This document shows positions 51,387 through 60,286 of a stretch of DNA of 64,000 nucleotides, piece by piece. Origin of the DNA: Bacillota bacterium (lineage in GTDB: Bacteria > Bacillota > Clostridia > Oscillospirales > Ruminococcaceae); assembly GCA_023431215.1 (NCBI GenBank), contig JAEYXR010000011.1:27749-91748 (forward strand), read 5' to 3'. Within the stretch, counting starts at the first letter, position 1. Each line of letters opens with the position of its first letter. The notes beneath the pieces are model-generated. The model worked only from the letters and a program-made list of their open reading frames with translations, made no database searches and was not told the DNA's origin. Position numbers and translations under genes: made by a program.

Positions 51387-52676
51387 TTAAGATTCTAAGG
51401 TCACATTTTCAATGTCATCCTCATCCGACTCTACTCCCAGCTGCAAAAGCTCCCGGGCACTGCCCTCTGTCAGGCTTTCCACATTTTTCAGCTTTTTTTG
51501 AATTTGGCGGGTGCGTACACCTACCAGCTTATCCAACTCGGTGCTTACCTGGTCCAGCCGGTTTTGTGTGGCAGCCAGCACACCTGCAAATTTATCAAAT
51601 TCTGTTTTAACCGCACCCAGAACCGTCCATACCTCGGCACTGCGCTTTTGAATGGCAAAAGCCTTAAAGCCCATCTGCAGAGAGTTGAGCAGTGCTGCCA
51701 TGGTGCTGGGGCCTGCCATGTTTACACGAAAATCTCGTTGCAAAATTTCTACCAGACCGCGGCTTACCGCTTCGGCATAAAGCCCCTCAAAGGGCAAAAA
51801 CAATATGGCAAACTCGGTGGTATTGGGAGGGTCGATGTACTTGTCACGAATATCCTTGGCAAAGGAGCGAATACGGGAATCTAGCACCGACTGGGCGGCC
51901 TGAACCGCCTGTGGATCTCCGGTATCCCGTGCGTCCTGCAGCTGCAAATAAGCATCGGCGGGGAACTTACTGTCTATGGGCAGGTAAACACCGCTGCCGT
52001 CCTCGGTGGGCAGCTTTACCGCATACTCCACAAAGCAGCGGCTGCCCGGCTTGGTCATGATATTGGTTTCATACTGTTCGGGAGCCAAAATTTCTTCCAA
52101 AATGGCGCCCAGCTGAATTTCACCCAGTACACCCCGGGTTTTTACATTGCTGAGCACACGCTTTAAGTCACCCACACCTACAGCCAACGACTGCATTTCG
52201 CCCAGACCCTTATATACCTGCTCCAGACGCTCGCTTACCATTTGAAAAGAGCGGGTCATTTTTTCTTCCAGAGTTTTTTGCAGCTTTTCATCCACTGTCT
52301 GGCGCATTTCCTCCAGTCTGCGGTTGTTGTCTGCCTGTATCACACCTAGGCGGTGCTCCATGGTGGTGCGAATGTTGTCCAGCTTTTGCTCCTGTTCCAA
52401 AGCAAAGCTGCCAAAGCGGGCTTCCAGGCCCTTTTGCCCGCCCTGCAGCACCTCTGCCATGGCGCGCATAGAGCTATTGTTTTGAGCGGCGAGCTCTTGG
52501 CGCAGCCCCCGCTGACTTTCGGCAAGGTCTCGACGCAGGTCGTCACACCGCTGCAATACGTCACGATTGCTCAGGCGGTTTATTTTACCCACAAGCACAA
52601 TGACGGCAATGATGAGAAAAAGTACTGCAACGGACAAAAGTCCCAGCAACAGTAGAATCAGTGTTTGGTTTTCCAC
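51387..52676 (-). CDS. rmuC: RmuC-family DNA recombination protein
   Basis: The 429-residue protein has an N-terminal membrane helix (LILLLLGLLSVAVLFLIIAVIVL) and a coiled-coil region (MEHRLGVIQADNNRRLEEM). The nuclease-like RmuC domain has KTRGVLGEIQLGAILEEIL, FVEYAVKLP, YLPIDSKFP (with the D-S-K of the core) and FLPFEGLYAEA. RmuC proteins limit inversions and rearrangements at short repeats. The start is GTG at 52676 because GGGAGG lies 7 bases upstream; the longer frame from 52712 would place charged residues before the anchor. Confidence 0.92.
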   Translation of the reverse strand: MENQTLILLLLGLLSVAVLFLIIAVIVLVGKINRLSNRDVLQRCDDLRRDLAESQRGLRQELAAQNNSSMRAMAEVLQGGQKGLEARFGSFALEQEQKLDNIRTTMEHRLGVIQADNNRRLEEMRQTVDEKLQKTLEEKMTRSFQMVSERLEQVYKGLGEMQSLAVGVGDLKRVLSNVKTRGVLGEIQLGAILEEILAPEQYETNIMTKPGSRCFVEYAVKLPTEDGSGVYLPIDSKFPADAYLQLQDARDTGDPQAVQAAQSVLDSRIRSFAKDIRDKYIDPPNTTEFAILFLPFEGLYAEAVSRGLVEILQRDFRVNMAGPSTMAALLNSLQMGFKAFAIQKRSAEVWTVLGAVKTEFDKFAGVLAATQNRLDQVSTELDKLVGVRTRQIQKKLKNVESLTEGSARELLQLGVESDEDDIENVTLES

Positions 52677-52848
52677 AGCCAGTCCTCCCTTTGGTGGAAA
52701 GTTATATCGCACAGAAATAGCCGGGCAACAGATAAGAGTGATTGACAGGGCGTATTTCTTTCAAAGACAGTGACCATGGTCACCCCTTCATGTGGTATTG
52801 ATTTCAGTATAGCATATCCTGCTAAAAAACAACAGAAAAAAGTACATT

Positions 52849-52869
52849 AGTTCGCGATGTTTGCGAACT
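52849..52869. promoter_or_regulatory. Palindrome AGTTCGC-N7-GCGAACT
   Basis: This perfect 7-7-7 palindrome lies between the divergent rmuC and pflB transcripts. It does not match the GAAC-N4-GTTC LexA box because the half sites are in the opposite order. It may be an operator for either gene. Confidence 0.4.
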
Positions 52870-52933
52870 GCACAGTTTTGTGCTGCTGCAAAAGCTACAT
52901 TGTGTTCCACTCTACAAAAGCGCAAAAACCTCG

Positions 52934-52962
52934 TTGACTTTGGCAAAAAATTGAAGTATCCT
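52934..52962 (+). promoter_or_regulatory. Promoter of the pflB riboswitch leader
   Basis: TTGACT (52934-52939) and TATCCT (52957-52962) are 17 bases apart; the transcript would start just before the ZTP riboswitch. Confidence 0.7.
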
Positions 52963-52982
52963 AAAAATACAAAAGAAACACT

Positions 52983-53055
52983 GTGCGTGACTGACGGAAT
53001 TTGTGGGATACCACAAGGGAGCGCGCAGCTATTATATGCCGACCGTCTGGGCAAT
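52983..53055 (+). promoter_or_regulatory. ZTP riboswitch (pfl motif)
   Basis: The leader has GTGACTGACGG, a short GTGG/CCAC hairpin, the conserved GGGAGCGCGC, a short linker, then GCCGACCGTCTGGGCA. GACGG pairs with CCGTC. These are the conserved elements of the pfl RNA, which senses ZTP/ZMP and so reports low 10-formyl-THF. The class was named for its place before pyruvate formate-lyase genes, and pflB is the next gene here. ZTP binding should prevent the terminator that directly follows, raising formate supply for one-carbon metabolism. Confidence 0.88.
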
Positions 53056-53086
53056 TCTGCGTAGGGGCAGAGTTGCCCTTTTTATT
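53049..53086 (+). terminator. Expression-platform terminator of the ZTP riboswitch
   Basis: GGGCAATTCTGC (53049-53060) pairs with GCAGAGTTGCCC (53067-53078), followed by TTTTTATTTT. Its 5' arm overlaps the CTGGGCA end of the riboswitch, so the two folds are mutually exclusive. Confidence 0.88.
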
Positions 53087-53178
53087 TTCTTAAGAACAAC
53101 TAGGTTTGTGCAGTATCGTCTTTCAGAACAGGTGGGTCCCTACGCAGAATAGAACACGAGCGAGAAGGAGCAGAATCA

Positions 53179-55410
53179 ATGGATTTTACCGCATGGCAGA
53201 ACTTTGTGCCCGGAACGTGGCAGCAGGAAATTAATGTACGGGACTTTATTCAAAAAAACTATACGCCGTACACCGGTGACAATACCTTTTTGACAGGGGC
53301 AACACCCCGCACTCAGGCACTGATGAAGCAGCTGAACAACCTGCTGCTTCTGGAACAGCAGTTTGACGGTGTGGTGGATATCGACACCGATACCGTGTCT
53401 TCTCCCACCCACTACCAGCCGGGATATTTGGACAAAAAGCATGAAATTATTGTAGGCCTGCAAACCAACCGCCCCCTCAAACGGGGTGTGGTGCCCTTTG
53501 GCGGCATCCGCATGGCACGTCAGGCTTGCGAGGCCTACGGCTACACCCTCAGCCCCAAGCTGGAAAACGAGTTTACTTACCGTACCACCCACAATGACGG
53601 TGTCTTTCGTGCTTACACAGGCGAGATGAGAGCCGCCAGAAAAGTGGGTATCATCACCGGCCTGCCCGACGCCTACGGCCGCGGCCGCATCATTGGCGAC
53701 TACCGCCGTGTGGCGCTGTACGGCATTGACCGGCTGATGGAAGAAAAGAAAAAAGACAAGGCAGAGCTGGGCCTTGGTGAACTGCTCAACGATACCATAC
53801 GCCTCAGCGAAGAACTTTACCAGCAAATCAGTTTTTTGCAGAAGATGAAGGAAATGGCCGCTTTGTACGGCTTTGATATCAGTGCGCCTGCCACCAATGC
53901 AAAAGAAGCTATCCAGTGGCTGTACTTTGGCTATCTGGCCGCCATCAAGGAGCAAAACGGCGCAGCCATGTCCCTGGGACGTGTCAGTACCTTTTTGGAT
54001 ATTTACATTGAGCGCGACCTGCAAAACGGTACCCTTACCGAGGTGGAAGCACAGGAGCTGATGGACGATTTTGTCATGAAGCTGCGTATGGCCCGCCACC
54101 TGCGAACCCCCGATTACAACGAGCTGTTTGGCGGAGACCCCATGTGGATTACCGAATGCATTGGCGGCATTGGGGAGGACGGTCGCCCGCTGGTCACCAA
54201 AAACTCCTTTCGCATGATGAACACCCTGTACACCCTTGGCAGTGCGCCGGAGCCTAACCTAACGGTGCTTTGGGCACAGGAGCTGCCCGAGGGCTTTAAG
54301 GAGTTCTGTGCCAAGGTGTCAATTGATACAGACTCTATCCAGTACGAAAATGATGACCTGATGCGCCCGCGGTTTGGCGACGACTACGGTATTGCCTGCT
54401 GTGTTTCTGCCATGAAGCTGGGCAAACAGATGCAGTTTTTTGGTGCGCGGTGCAACCTGCCCAAACTGCTTCTCCTTGCCTTGAACGGCGGCTATGACAA
54501 CGTCAGCGGCCTGCACATTGGCCCCCAAACCACTGTTTATAAGGAAGAAGTGCTGGACTACGATCAGGTGATGAAGCGCCTGGAGCAGTACCGGCAGTGG
54601 CTGTGCAAGCTGTATGTCAACACCATGAACGTCATCCATTATATGCATGACAAATATTCCTACGAAAAATCTCAAATGGCGCTACACGATACACAGGTTG
54701 ACCGCTTTATGGCCTTTGGCATTGCAGGGCTCTCGGTAATGGCAGATTCACTAAGTGCCATCAAATATGCCAAGGTAACAGTCAAGCGGGACGAGCAGGG
54801 CTTTATAAACGATTTTGTTACAGAGGGTGACTTCCCCAAGTTTGGCAATGATGATGACAGGGTGGATACCATTGCCAAAACCCTTGCCCATGACATGATT
54901 GTGGAGCTGCGCAAAACCAAAGCGTACCGTCAGGCCATTCACACCCTGTCGGTGCTGACCATTACCTCCAACGTGGTGTATGGTAAAAAAACCGGTGCCA
55001 CCCCAGACGGGCGCCCTGCCGGAGCCGCCTTTGCCCCCGGCGCCAACCCCATGCACAACCGCGAGGAAAAAGGGGCCCTTGCCTCGCTGAATTCTGTGGC
55101 GAAGTTGGATTATGACGACTGCCGGGACGGCATCTCCAACACCTTTTCCATTACGCCCGACACCCTGGGCGCCACCCCCGAGGCGCAGATTCAAAATTTG
55201 GTGAGTGTGCTGGATGGCTACTTCCATCAGGATGCACACCACATCAATGTCAACGTTCTCAACCGGGAAACGTTGCTGGATGCTTATGAAAACCCCGACC
55301 ACTACCCCAATCTTACCATTCGGGTTTCCGGCTATGCGGTCAATTTTCATAAGCTTAGCCGTGCGCAGCAGCGTGAGGTCATCAGCCGTACCTTCCATCA
55401 AAAGCTTTGA
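53179..55410 (+). CDS. pflB: Formate C-acetyltransferase (pyruvate formate-lyase)
   Basis: PflB splits pyruvate with CoA into acetyl-CoA and formate by a glycyl-radical mechanism in fermentation. The 743-residue protein has the active-site pair Cys407-Cys408 in [20 protein letters not shown] and the radical Gly718 in [14 protein letters not shown] near the C-terminus. [12 protein letters not shown] and [18 protein letters not shown] are typical core blocks. Length is normal. GAGAAGGAG precedes ATG 53179. Control by the ZTP riboswitch links it to the need for formyl-THF, beyond energy metabolism. Confidence 0.97.
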   Translation: MDFTAWQNFVPGTWQQEINVRDFIQKNYTPYTGDNTFLTGATPRTQALMKQLNNLLLLEQQFDGVVDIDTDTVSSPTHYQPGYLDKKHEIIVGLQTNRPLKRGVVPFGGIRMARQACEAYGYTLSPKLENEFTYRTTHNDGVFRAYTGEMRAARKVGIITGLPDAYGRGRIIGDYRRVALYGIDRLMEEKKKDKAELGLGELLNDTIRLSEELYQQISFLQKMKEMAALYGFDISAPATNAKEAIQWLYFGYLAAIKEQNGAAMSLGRVSTFLDIYIERDLQNGTLTEVEAQELMDDFVMKLRMARHLRTPDYNELFGGDPMWITECIGGIGEDGRPLVTKNSFRMMNTLYTLGSAPEPNLTVLWAQELPEGFKEFCAKVSIDTDSIQYENDDLMRPRFGDDYGIACCVSAMKLGKQMQFFGARCNLPKLLLLALNGGYDNVSGLHIGPQTTVYKEEVLDYDQVMKRLEQYRQWLCKLYVNTMNVIHYMHDKYSYEKSQMALHDTQVDRFMAFGIAGLSVMADSLSAIKYAKVTVKRDEQGFINDFVTEGDFPKFGNDDDRVDTIAKTLAHDMIVELRKTKAYRQAIHTLSVLTITSNVVYGKKTGATPDGRPAGAAFAPGANPMHNREEKGALASLNSVAKLDYDDCRDGISNTFSITPDTLGATPEAQIQNLVSVLDGYFHQDAHHINVNVLNRETLLDAYENPDHYPNLTIRVSGYAVNFHKLSRAQQREVISRTFHQKL

Positions 55411-55442
55411 GCCTGCATGTTACCTGAATAAGGAGGCTATCC

Positions 55443-56168
55443 ATGCCTGTACTTGGTCGAATTCATTCTGAACAATCCTTTGGGGCCTCCGACGGCCCCG
55501 GGGTGCGCTATGTATTGTTTTTGCAGGGGTGCCCTTTGCGGTGCAGCTGCTGCCACAATCCCGACACCTGGTGTTTTGAGGGAGGGCGACAGATGTCTCC
55601 TCAGGAGGTGATGGAGGCTGTGTGCCGTTGTACTCCTTTTTTTGGCACGCGGGGAGGAATTACCGTATCCGGCGGCGAAGCTTTGATGCAGCAGGAATTT
55701 GTTACAGAGCTGTTTACCCTGTGCCGCAGCCAGGGCATCCATACCTGTCTGGATACCAGCGGCTGCTGCATCACAGCACAAACAGATGCCCTGCTGGAGG
55801 TTACCGACCTGGTGCTGCTGGACATCAAATACACCACCGACAAAGATTACCTGCAGTATGTGGGTGGCGGGTGCAGCTACGGGCAGGTAGAGCAATTTTT
55901 AAGCCTGCTACAAAGCAAGGGTGTCTCTGTTTGGCTGCGTCAGGTTACAATACCGGGCAAAAATGACGATATGGATAATTTAAGGCGGTTGTGTAACCTT
56001 GCAAAGAGCCATAGCTGCGTTGAAAAAGTGGAGCTGCTCCCTTTTAAAAAGCTGTGTATTGAAAAATATCAGGCATTGAATATGGATTTTCCCTTTCAAG
56101 ATATTGAGGAGCCTGCTTTTGACCAAATGCAGGAGCTGAACAGACAGCTTAACATGCTGTTATCTTAA
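55443..56168 (+). CDS. pflA: Pyruvate formate-lyase activating enzyme
   Basis: PflA is the radical-SAM enzyme that abstracts hydrogen from the PflB Gly. The 241-residue protein has the CxxxCxxC cluster as Cys30, Cys34 and Cys37 (QGCPLRCSCCHNPDTW), GITVSGGEALMQ as the SAM-binding GGE motif, and LDTSG and VLLDIKYT later. It follows pflB by 32 bases with AAGGAGG before the ATG and is surely cotranscribed. Confidence 0.96.
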   Translation: MPVLGRIHSEQSFGASDGPGVRYVLFLQGCPLRCSCCHNPDTWCFEGGRQMSPQEVMEAVCRCTPFFGTRGGITVSGGEALMQQEFVTELFTLCRSQGIHTCLDTSGCCITAQTDALLEVTDLVLLDIKYTTDKDYLQYVGGGCSYGQVEQFLSLLQSKGVSVWLRQVTIPGKNDDMDNLRRLCNLAKSHSCVEKVELLPFKKLCIEKYQALNMDFPFQDIEEPAFDQMQELNRQLNMLLS

Positions 56169-56288
56169 CTCCCACCAATGCATATGCGTACCCTGTAGTT
56201 CTATTTTTTACATACAAAAATCAGAAATGGTAATCATCCCTTTTGCGTGGTATACTGAACATAGTATCTGCGCAAGGGGGATTTTGTT

Positions 56289-57224
56289 TTGTTTTTTACC
56301 ATACGCAACAATGAAATAGACTTAACTAAATTGGAGGATATGGACCCCCACGCAATTAATGTGGGCTATTTTACTATGACGGAGCTGCAGGGGTATTATG
56401 ACCGCGTGGGTATTGCCGAACCTGCCATTGCCGATGCCATGGTAGATGGTGTGTTTTTGCGCAACAGCGTAGAGGTTTATGATGACTTTACCTTTGGTAT
56501 CATCAATGTGGTGGATGTGATGGATGTCCATGCAGACCGGGACAGAATAGCCTTTTTTATCCGTAAAAACCTATTTATTTTAATAGAGCTGAAGGACGAT
56601 GACGGCAGTACAAGAGAAATGTTTGAAGGGGCAGTGGGGCGCTTTACCCACAATGCCACCATAGAAAAAGTGATATTTGGTATTTTGGACCGTTTGCTTA
56701 CGGGCAGCAACACCGCCCTGGAAAAGATTGAGGGCCGCATTATGGAAATGGAGCAGCGTTTGGTGGAAGGCGACACCGCCCCCAGCCTAAACCGGGAAAT
56801 TTTTGACCTGCGGGAGCGCCTGTCTGTACTGAAAAACTACTTTGAGCAGCTGATTGATATTGGCGAAGCCCTGCAGGAAAATGAAAATGAATTGTTTAAA
56901 GAAAGAAATCTTCGATATTTTAAAGTTTTTACCGACAAAGCATCCAGACTCAGTGCAGGTGCACAGGCTCTTAGCGAAAGCCTCATTCATCTGCGTGAGG
57001 CACTGGATGCAGCGCTGAATTACAGCCTAAACAGCATCATGAAGATGTTTACGGTGGTGACCACGGTGTTTTTGCCCCTGACCCTTATCGTAGGTTGGTA
57101 CGGCATGAACTTTACCAATATGCCGGAGCTTGGCTGGCGGTATGGATATTTGGGTGTTGTGGCTCTTAGCGTGCTGGTTGTGGTGGCCTGCATCATCTTC
57201 TTTAAAAAGAAAAAACTATTGTAA
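56289..57224 (+). CDS. CorA-family divalent cation channel
   Basis: The 311-residue protein has the long cytoplasmic alpha/beta funnel of CorA with a coiled region (RLVEGDTAPSLNREIFDLRER). At the end are two membrane helices separated by the pore signature YGMNF (GMN motif), with the second helix ending in the basic FKKKKLL. It should carry Mg2+ or Co2+, possibly Mn2+. The start is TTG at 56289 after AAGGGGG; no ATG is available before the first strand. The CDF gene follows 40 bases on, so influx and efflux carriers may share a transcript. Confidence 0.9.
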   Translation: MFFTIRNNEIDLTKLEDMDPHAINVGYFTMTELQGYYDRVGIAEPAIADAMVDGVFLRNSVEVYDDFTFGIINVVDVMDVHADRDRIAFFIRKNLFILIELKDDDGSTREMFEGAVGRFTHNATIEKVIFGILDRLLTGSNTALEKIEGRIMEMEQRLVEGDTAPSLNREIFDLRERLSVLKNYFEQLIDIGEALQENENELFKERNLRYFKVFTDKASRLSAGAQALSESLIHLREALDAALNYSLNSIMKMFTVVTTVFLPLTLIVGWYGMNFTNMPELGWRYGYLGVVALSVLVVVACIIFFKKKKLL

Positions 57225-57264
57225 TAATACGAATTTGGGCAAACACCCAAAGGGGGAATATACC

Positions 57265-58461
57265 TTGACCGAACTTTTGCTAAAAACCTTTGTAAAAAAC
57301 TATGACAATGTGCAGGACCCCAAAGTGCGGCAAAGCTATGGAAAGCTGGGCAGCACAGCAGGCATACTGGCAAACCTTTTGCTGTTTGGCAGCAAATTTG
57401 TTGTGGGTACACTGACAAACAGCGTAGCCATTACCGCCGATGCAGTCAACAATTTGTCTGATGCCGGTTCCTCGGTAATTTCTCTCATCAGCTTTCGCCT
57501 CAGCGGAAAGCCTGCCGATAAGGAACACCCCTTTGGCCATGCCCGGGTGGAATACATTGCCTCTATGATTGTGGCGCTGCTGATTTTACTGCTGGGGGGA
57601 GAGCTTGCAAAAACATCGGTTCAAAAAATACTCAATCCTCAAGAAATAGTTTGGAATCCAATAGCCATTTGGGTGCTGGCAGGGTCCATTTTGGTAAAGC
57701 TTTGGATGTTTTCTCTTAACCGAAACCTTGGCAGAAGAATCAATTCTTCGGTAATGGCTGCCACAGCTACCGACAGCTTCAGCGATGTGCTGGCTACCTC
57801 CGGTGTCCTCATTGCCACCGTTGTGGCGCATCTGTCCGGTTTGCTGCTGGACGGCTGGGTGGGCGTTGTTGTGGCTTGCTTTATTCTTTGGTCGGGGGTT
57901 GGCATTATCCGGGAAGCTTTGAATAAGCTGCTGGGAGATGCCCCCTCTGCAGAGCTTACCCAAATGATAGAGGGCTTTGTTCTGAGCTACAAAGGCATCA
58001 TTGGCGTGCACGATTTGGTGGTGCACAACTATGGCCCCGGCAGATGCTTTGCATCACTGCATGCAGAAGTTCCTGCCTGTGAGGATATTTTGGTGAGCCA
58101 TGATATCATTGACAACATTGAGCGAGAGATTTCCCTGCAGCATGACGTGCATCTGGTCATTCATCTTGACCCGGTGATTACAGATGACCCCGAGGTGGAA
58201 GAAATGCGCAGCCGCGTGGCGGAGCTGGCAAAAAGCATTGCCCAGGGAGTGAGCGTCCATGACTTCCGCATTGTAAAAGGGGTTACCCATACCAACCTTA
58301 TTTTTGATGTTGCCATACCCAGTGAGTGCCCCATGAGCAATGATGTTCTGTTGGAGGGCCTACACAAGGGAGTAAGCCGGTGGGGCAGCTATTATCCGGT
58401 AGTCACGCTGGACCGCGCCTACATTCCTGCCAGAGAAAACTCCACACCCCCCGAGGACTGA
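57265..58461 (+). CDS. Cation diffusion facilitator (CDF) transporter
   Basis: The 398-residue protein has six membrane helices and a C-terminal dimerisation/metal domain (YGPGRCFASLHAEVPA, HDVHLVIHLDP). A further C-terminal extension beyond the usual length contains HDFRIVKGVTHTNLIFDV. The TM2 motif reads ADAVNNLSDAGSS and TM5 reads ATATDSFSDV, so the metal site would be Asn/Asp plus Asp/Asp in place of the Asp/His set of zinc exporters. This suggests Mn2+ or Fe2+ instead of Zn2+, but it is an inference. The start is TTG at 57265 after AAAGGGGG. Confidence 0.9.
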   Translation: MTELLLKTFVKNYDNVQDPKVRQSYGKLGSTAGILANLLLFGSKFVVGTLTNSVAITADAVNNLSDAGSSVISLISFRLSGKPADKEHPFGHARVEYIASMIVALLILLLGGELAKTSVQKILNPQEIVWNPIAIWVLAGSILVKLWMFSLNRNLGRRINSSVMAATATDSFSDVLATSGVLIATVVAHLSGLLLDGWVGVVVACFILWSGVGIIREALNKLLGDAPSAELTQMIEGFVLSYKGIIGVHDLVVHNYGPGRCFASLHAEVPACEDILVSHDIIDNIEREISLQHDVHLVIHLDPVITDDPEVEEMRSRVAELAKSIAQGVSVHDFRIVKGVTHTNLIFDVAIPSECPMSNDVLLEGLHKGVSRWGSYYPVVTLDRAYIPARENSTPPED

Positions 58462-58525
58462 CTGTATCTTGATTTTGAAAATGAATTTGTATCGGTTTCT
58501 ATTACCTTTATGGAGGTGATTGAAT

Positions 58526-59074
58526 TTGGAAAAATATATTGCCCTTTTGCGCGGTATCAACATCAGTGGTAAAAATAAAATATCAATGCCATTATTAAAA
58601 GCAACATTTGAAGAGATGGGATTTTTGAATGTTAGCACTTATATCAATAGCGGAAATGTTCTTTTTTCCAGTGAAGATAATGATAAAAGCCAAATCAGCA
58701 GCAAATGTAAAGACATGATTGCGCAACGGTTTATGTTAGATGTTCCTGTGGCAATTATTTCACAAAAAGAACTATCAGAAGCTTTGGATAACGCACCCCC
58801 ATGGTGGGATATACATTCAGATGAAGAAGTGATACATCAGGCAATATTTTTAATTCCGCCTGTCACGATGGAAGAGGTGTGTACGGCTGTGGGGAAGGCC
58901 AAACCGGAGTATGAACAGGTTGGTTGTTATAAGGATGTCATCTTTTGGTCTGCGCCAAGAGCAACCTTATCAAAAACAAGGTGGTATAAAATTGCAAGTT
59001 CTTCCGTAAACAGCAAAGTAACAATTAGAAATGCCACCACTACAAAAAAACTGCTTATGCTTTCTCTTGAGTAA
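58526..59074 (+). CDS. DUF1697 family protein
   Basis: The 182-residue protein has the DUF1697 start YIALLRGINISGKNKISM, followed by FLNVSTYINSGNVLFSS and, near the end, RATLSKTRWYKIA. These are the conserved blocks of the family, which is widespread and of unknown biochemical role. The start is TTG at 58526 because GGAGG lies 9 bases upstream; TTG at 58520 is too close. It has a strong terminator behind it and its own site, so it is probably monocistronic. Confidence 0.9.
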   Translation: MEKYIALLRGINISGKNKISMPLLKATFEEMGFLNVSTYINSGNVLFSSEDNDKSQISSKCKDMIAQRFMLDVPVAIISQKELSEALDNAPPWWDIHSDEEVIHQAIFLIPPVTMEEVCTAVGKAKPEYEQVGCYKDVIFWSAPRATLSKTRWYKIASSSVNSKVTIRNATTTKKLLMLSLE

Positions 59075-59100
59075 AGCAATTAGGGCATTTAACGCAGCAA

Positions 59101-59136
59101 TAGCCCCGGAACAACTTTGTTCCGGGGCTATTTTGC
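59101..59136. terminator. Terminator after the DUF1697 gene
   Basis: TAGCCCCGGAACA pairs exactly with TGTTCCGGGGCTA around ACTT, followed by TTTTGCATTT. Confidence 0.9.
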
Positions 59137-59227
59137 ATTTATCTTAGGAAACCCACGTAATGGCTAGCCTTTTGCTGCGGCTGACAATTCGTTGGGGATA
59201 CCTATCGTGTTTTGGACACTGGTTCTC

Positions 59228-60136
59228 TTAGCTTTCTGCTACCTGCCCTGCCAAAAGCCAGCTTCCGTTTACCTGCTCTACCTGATAAAACCGGCTAAAA
59301 TCCTGGGCTACGGCATACAAAACACCCTGATAAATGCCATCGGGATTCAAAACCTCATAAACAAGGCAGGTTTTATTGTCCAGTGTTTGTGTACCGTCTG
59401 TTTTCTGTACAGTGGAACCATCCTCCATACCTTCCAGTAAAATTTCCTCCAGAGTATCCGGGGTAATGGAACGGGGAATAAACCCATATTTGGGGTAACG
59501 TACCACCAGGTCATCGTTATATGTCAAAGTCCACTCCAGAGGCGACTCTGAAAACCCTTCATTTACCGTATTGATAGAATATTCCCTGACATCCAAATAA
59601 TCTCCTTCAGTGATACCGCTCATGTAGCGGCTTTGGAGAATTTTTGTTCCGTCAAAGGTGTAAATGGTAATCCACAAAGGAACAGGGCTTGAGGAACTAA
59701 GCAGAGCAATGCTGTCAGGAATCTTCTTATTGCAGTTTTCAAAAAACACCTTAAGGCGCTGATGATTGCTTAACACATCCTCTGGGGTAAAGCTATCCTG
59801 CCCGCCAAACTGTGAAGGTACCATAAGAAGGGGGAACAGTCCGCCATCTTTTACTTCTTTTCCGGTGTTGTATGTGATTCGCTGAATATTTTCGTGCAGG
59901 AAATCGGGATGATCGTTGATAAATGAAGAAAAGGAATCAGAAAGAAATGCCTCCGAAAGCTCATCGATAAGCTCCTCCGTCAAAGTGATGGGAACAAAAA
60001 CTTCTTGGCTAGTGGTAAAATCGTTTGGAGCAGTAGAAGATTCTAACTGCGAGTTGGTGGGGGAAAGCGGGCTTTTGCTGCAGGCGGTAAGAAGCATAAG
60101 CAAAAAAATGGCACTTAAAAGTTTGTTAAGATGCAT
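59228..60136 (-). CDS. Lipoprotein of unknown function
   Basis: The 302-residue protein starts MHLNKLLSAIFLLMLLTAC, a lipoprotein signal with the lipid Cys near residue 19, then a Ser/Thr/Pro-rich linker. The rest is a soluble domain with strands such as PLWITIYTFDGTKILQSRY and YQGVLYAVAQDFSRFYQVE. I do not recognise the fold. The start at 60136 follows AGGAGG by 6 bases on the minus strand. Neighbours on both sides have their own terminators, so it appears to be a single-gene transcript. Confidence 0.7.
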   Translation of the reverse strand: MHLNKLLSAIFLLMLLTACSKSPLSPTNSQLESSTAPNDFTTSQEVFVPITLTEELIDELSEAFLSDSFSSFINDHPDFLHENIQRITYNTGKEVKDGGLFPLLMVPSQFGGQDSFTPEDVLSNHQRLKVFFENCNKKIPDSIALLSSSSPVPLWITIYTFDGTKILQSRYMSGITEGDYLDVREYSINTVNEGFSESPLEWTLTYNDDLVVRYPKYGFIPRSITPDTLEEILLEGMEDGSTVQKTDGTQTLDNKTCLVYEVLNPDGIYQGVLYAVAQDFSRFYQVEQVNGSWLLAGQVAES

Positions 60137-60230
60137 GAACATCCTCCTGTAAAACATGGGCGTTATGGCTGCTGACGGTATGTTTTAAGAATTATTGATT
60201 CATCAAGGACATACAGTCCAGTTATAAATA

Positions 60231-60272
60231 ATACGGGAAGTGCCTGCAAAATATTTACAGAAACTTCCCGTA
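60231..60272 (-). terminator. Probable terminator after the alpha-hydroxy-acid oxidase gene
   Basis: On the minus strand ACGGGAAGT pairs with ACTTCCCGT across a 23-base loop, followed by ATTATTTAT. The T-tail is imperfect. Confidence 0.55.
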
Positions 60273-60286
60273 GCGCTATATTCTGT

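Noticed and set aside
52849..52869. LexA/SOS box near rmuC
   Set aside because: The half sites are GTTC...GAAC with a 7-base gap, the reverse of GAAC-N4-GTTC.
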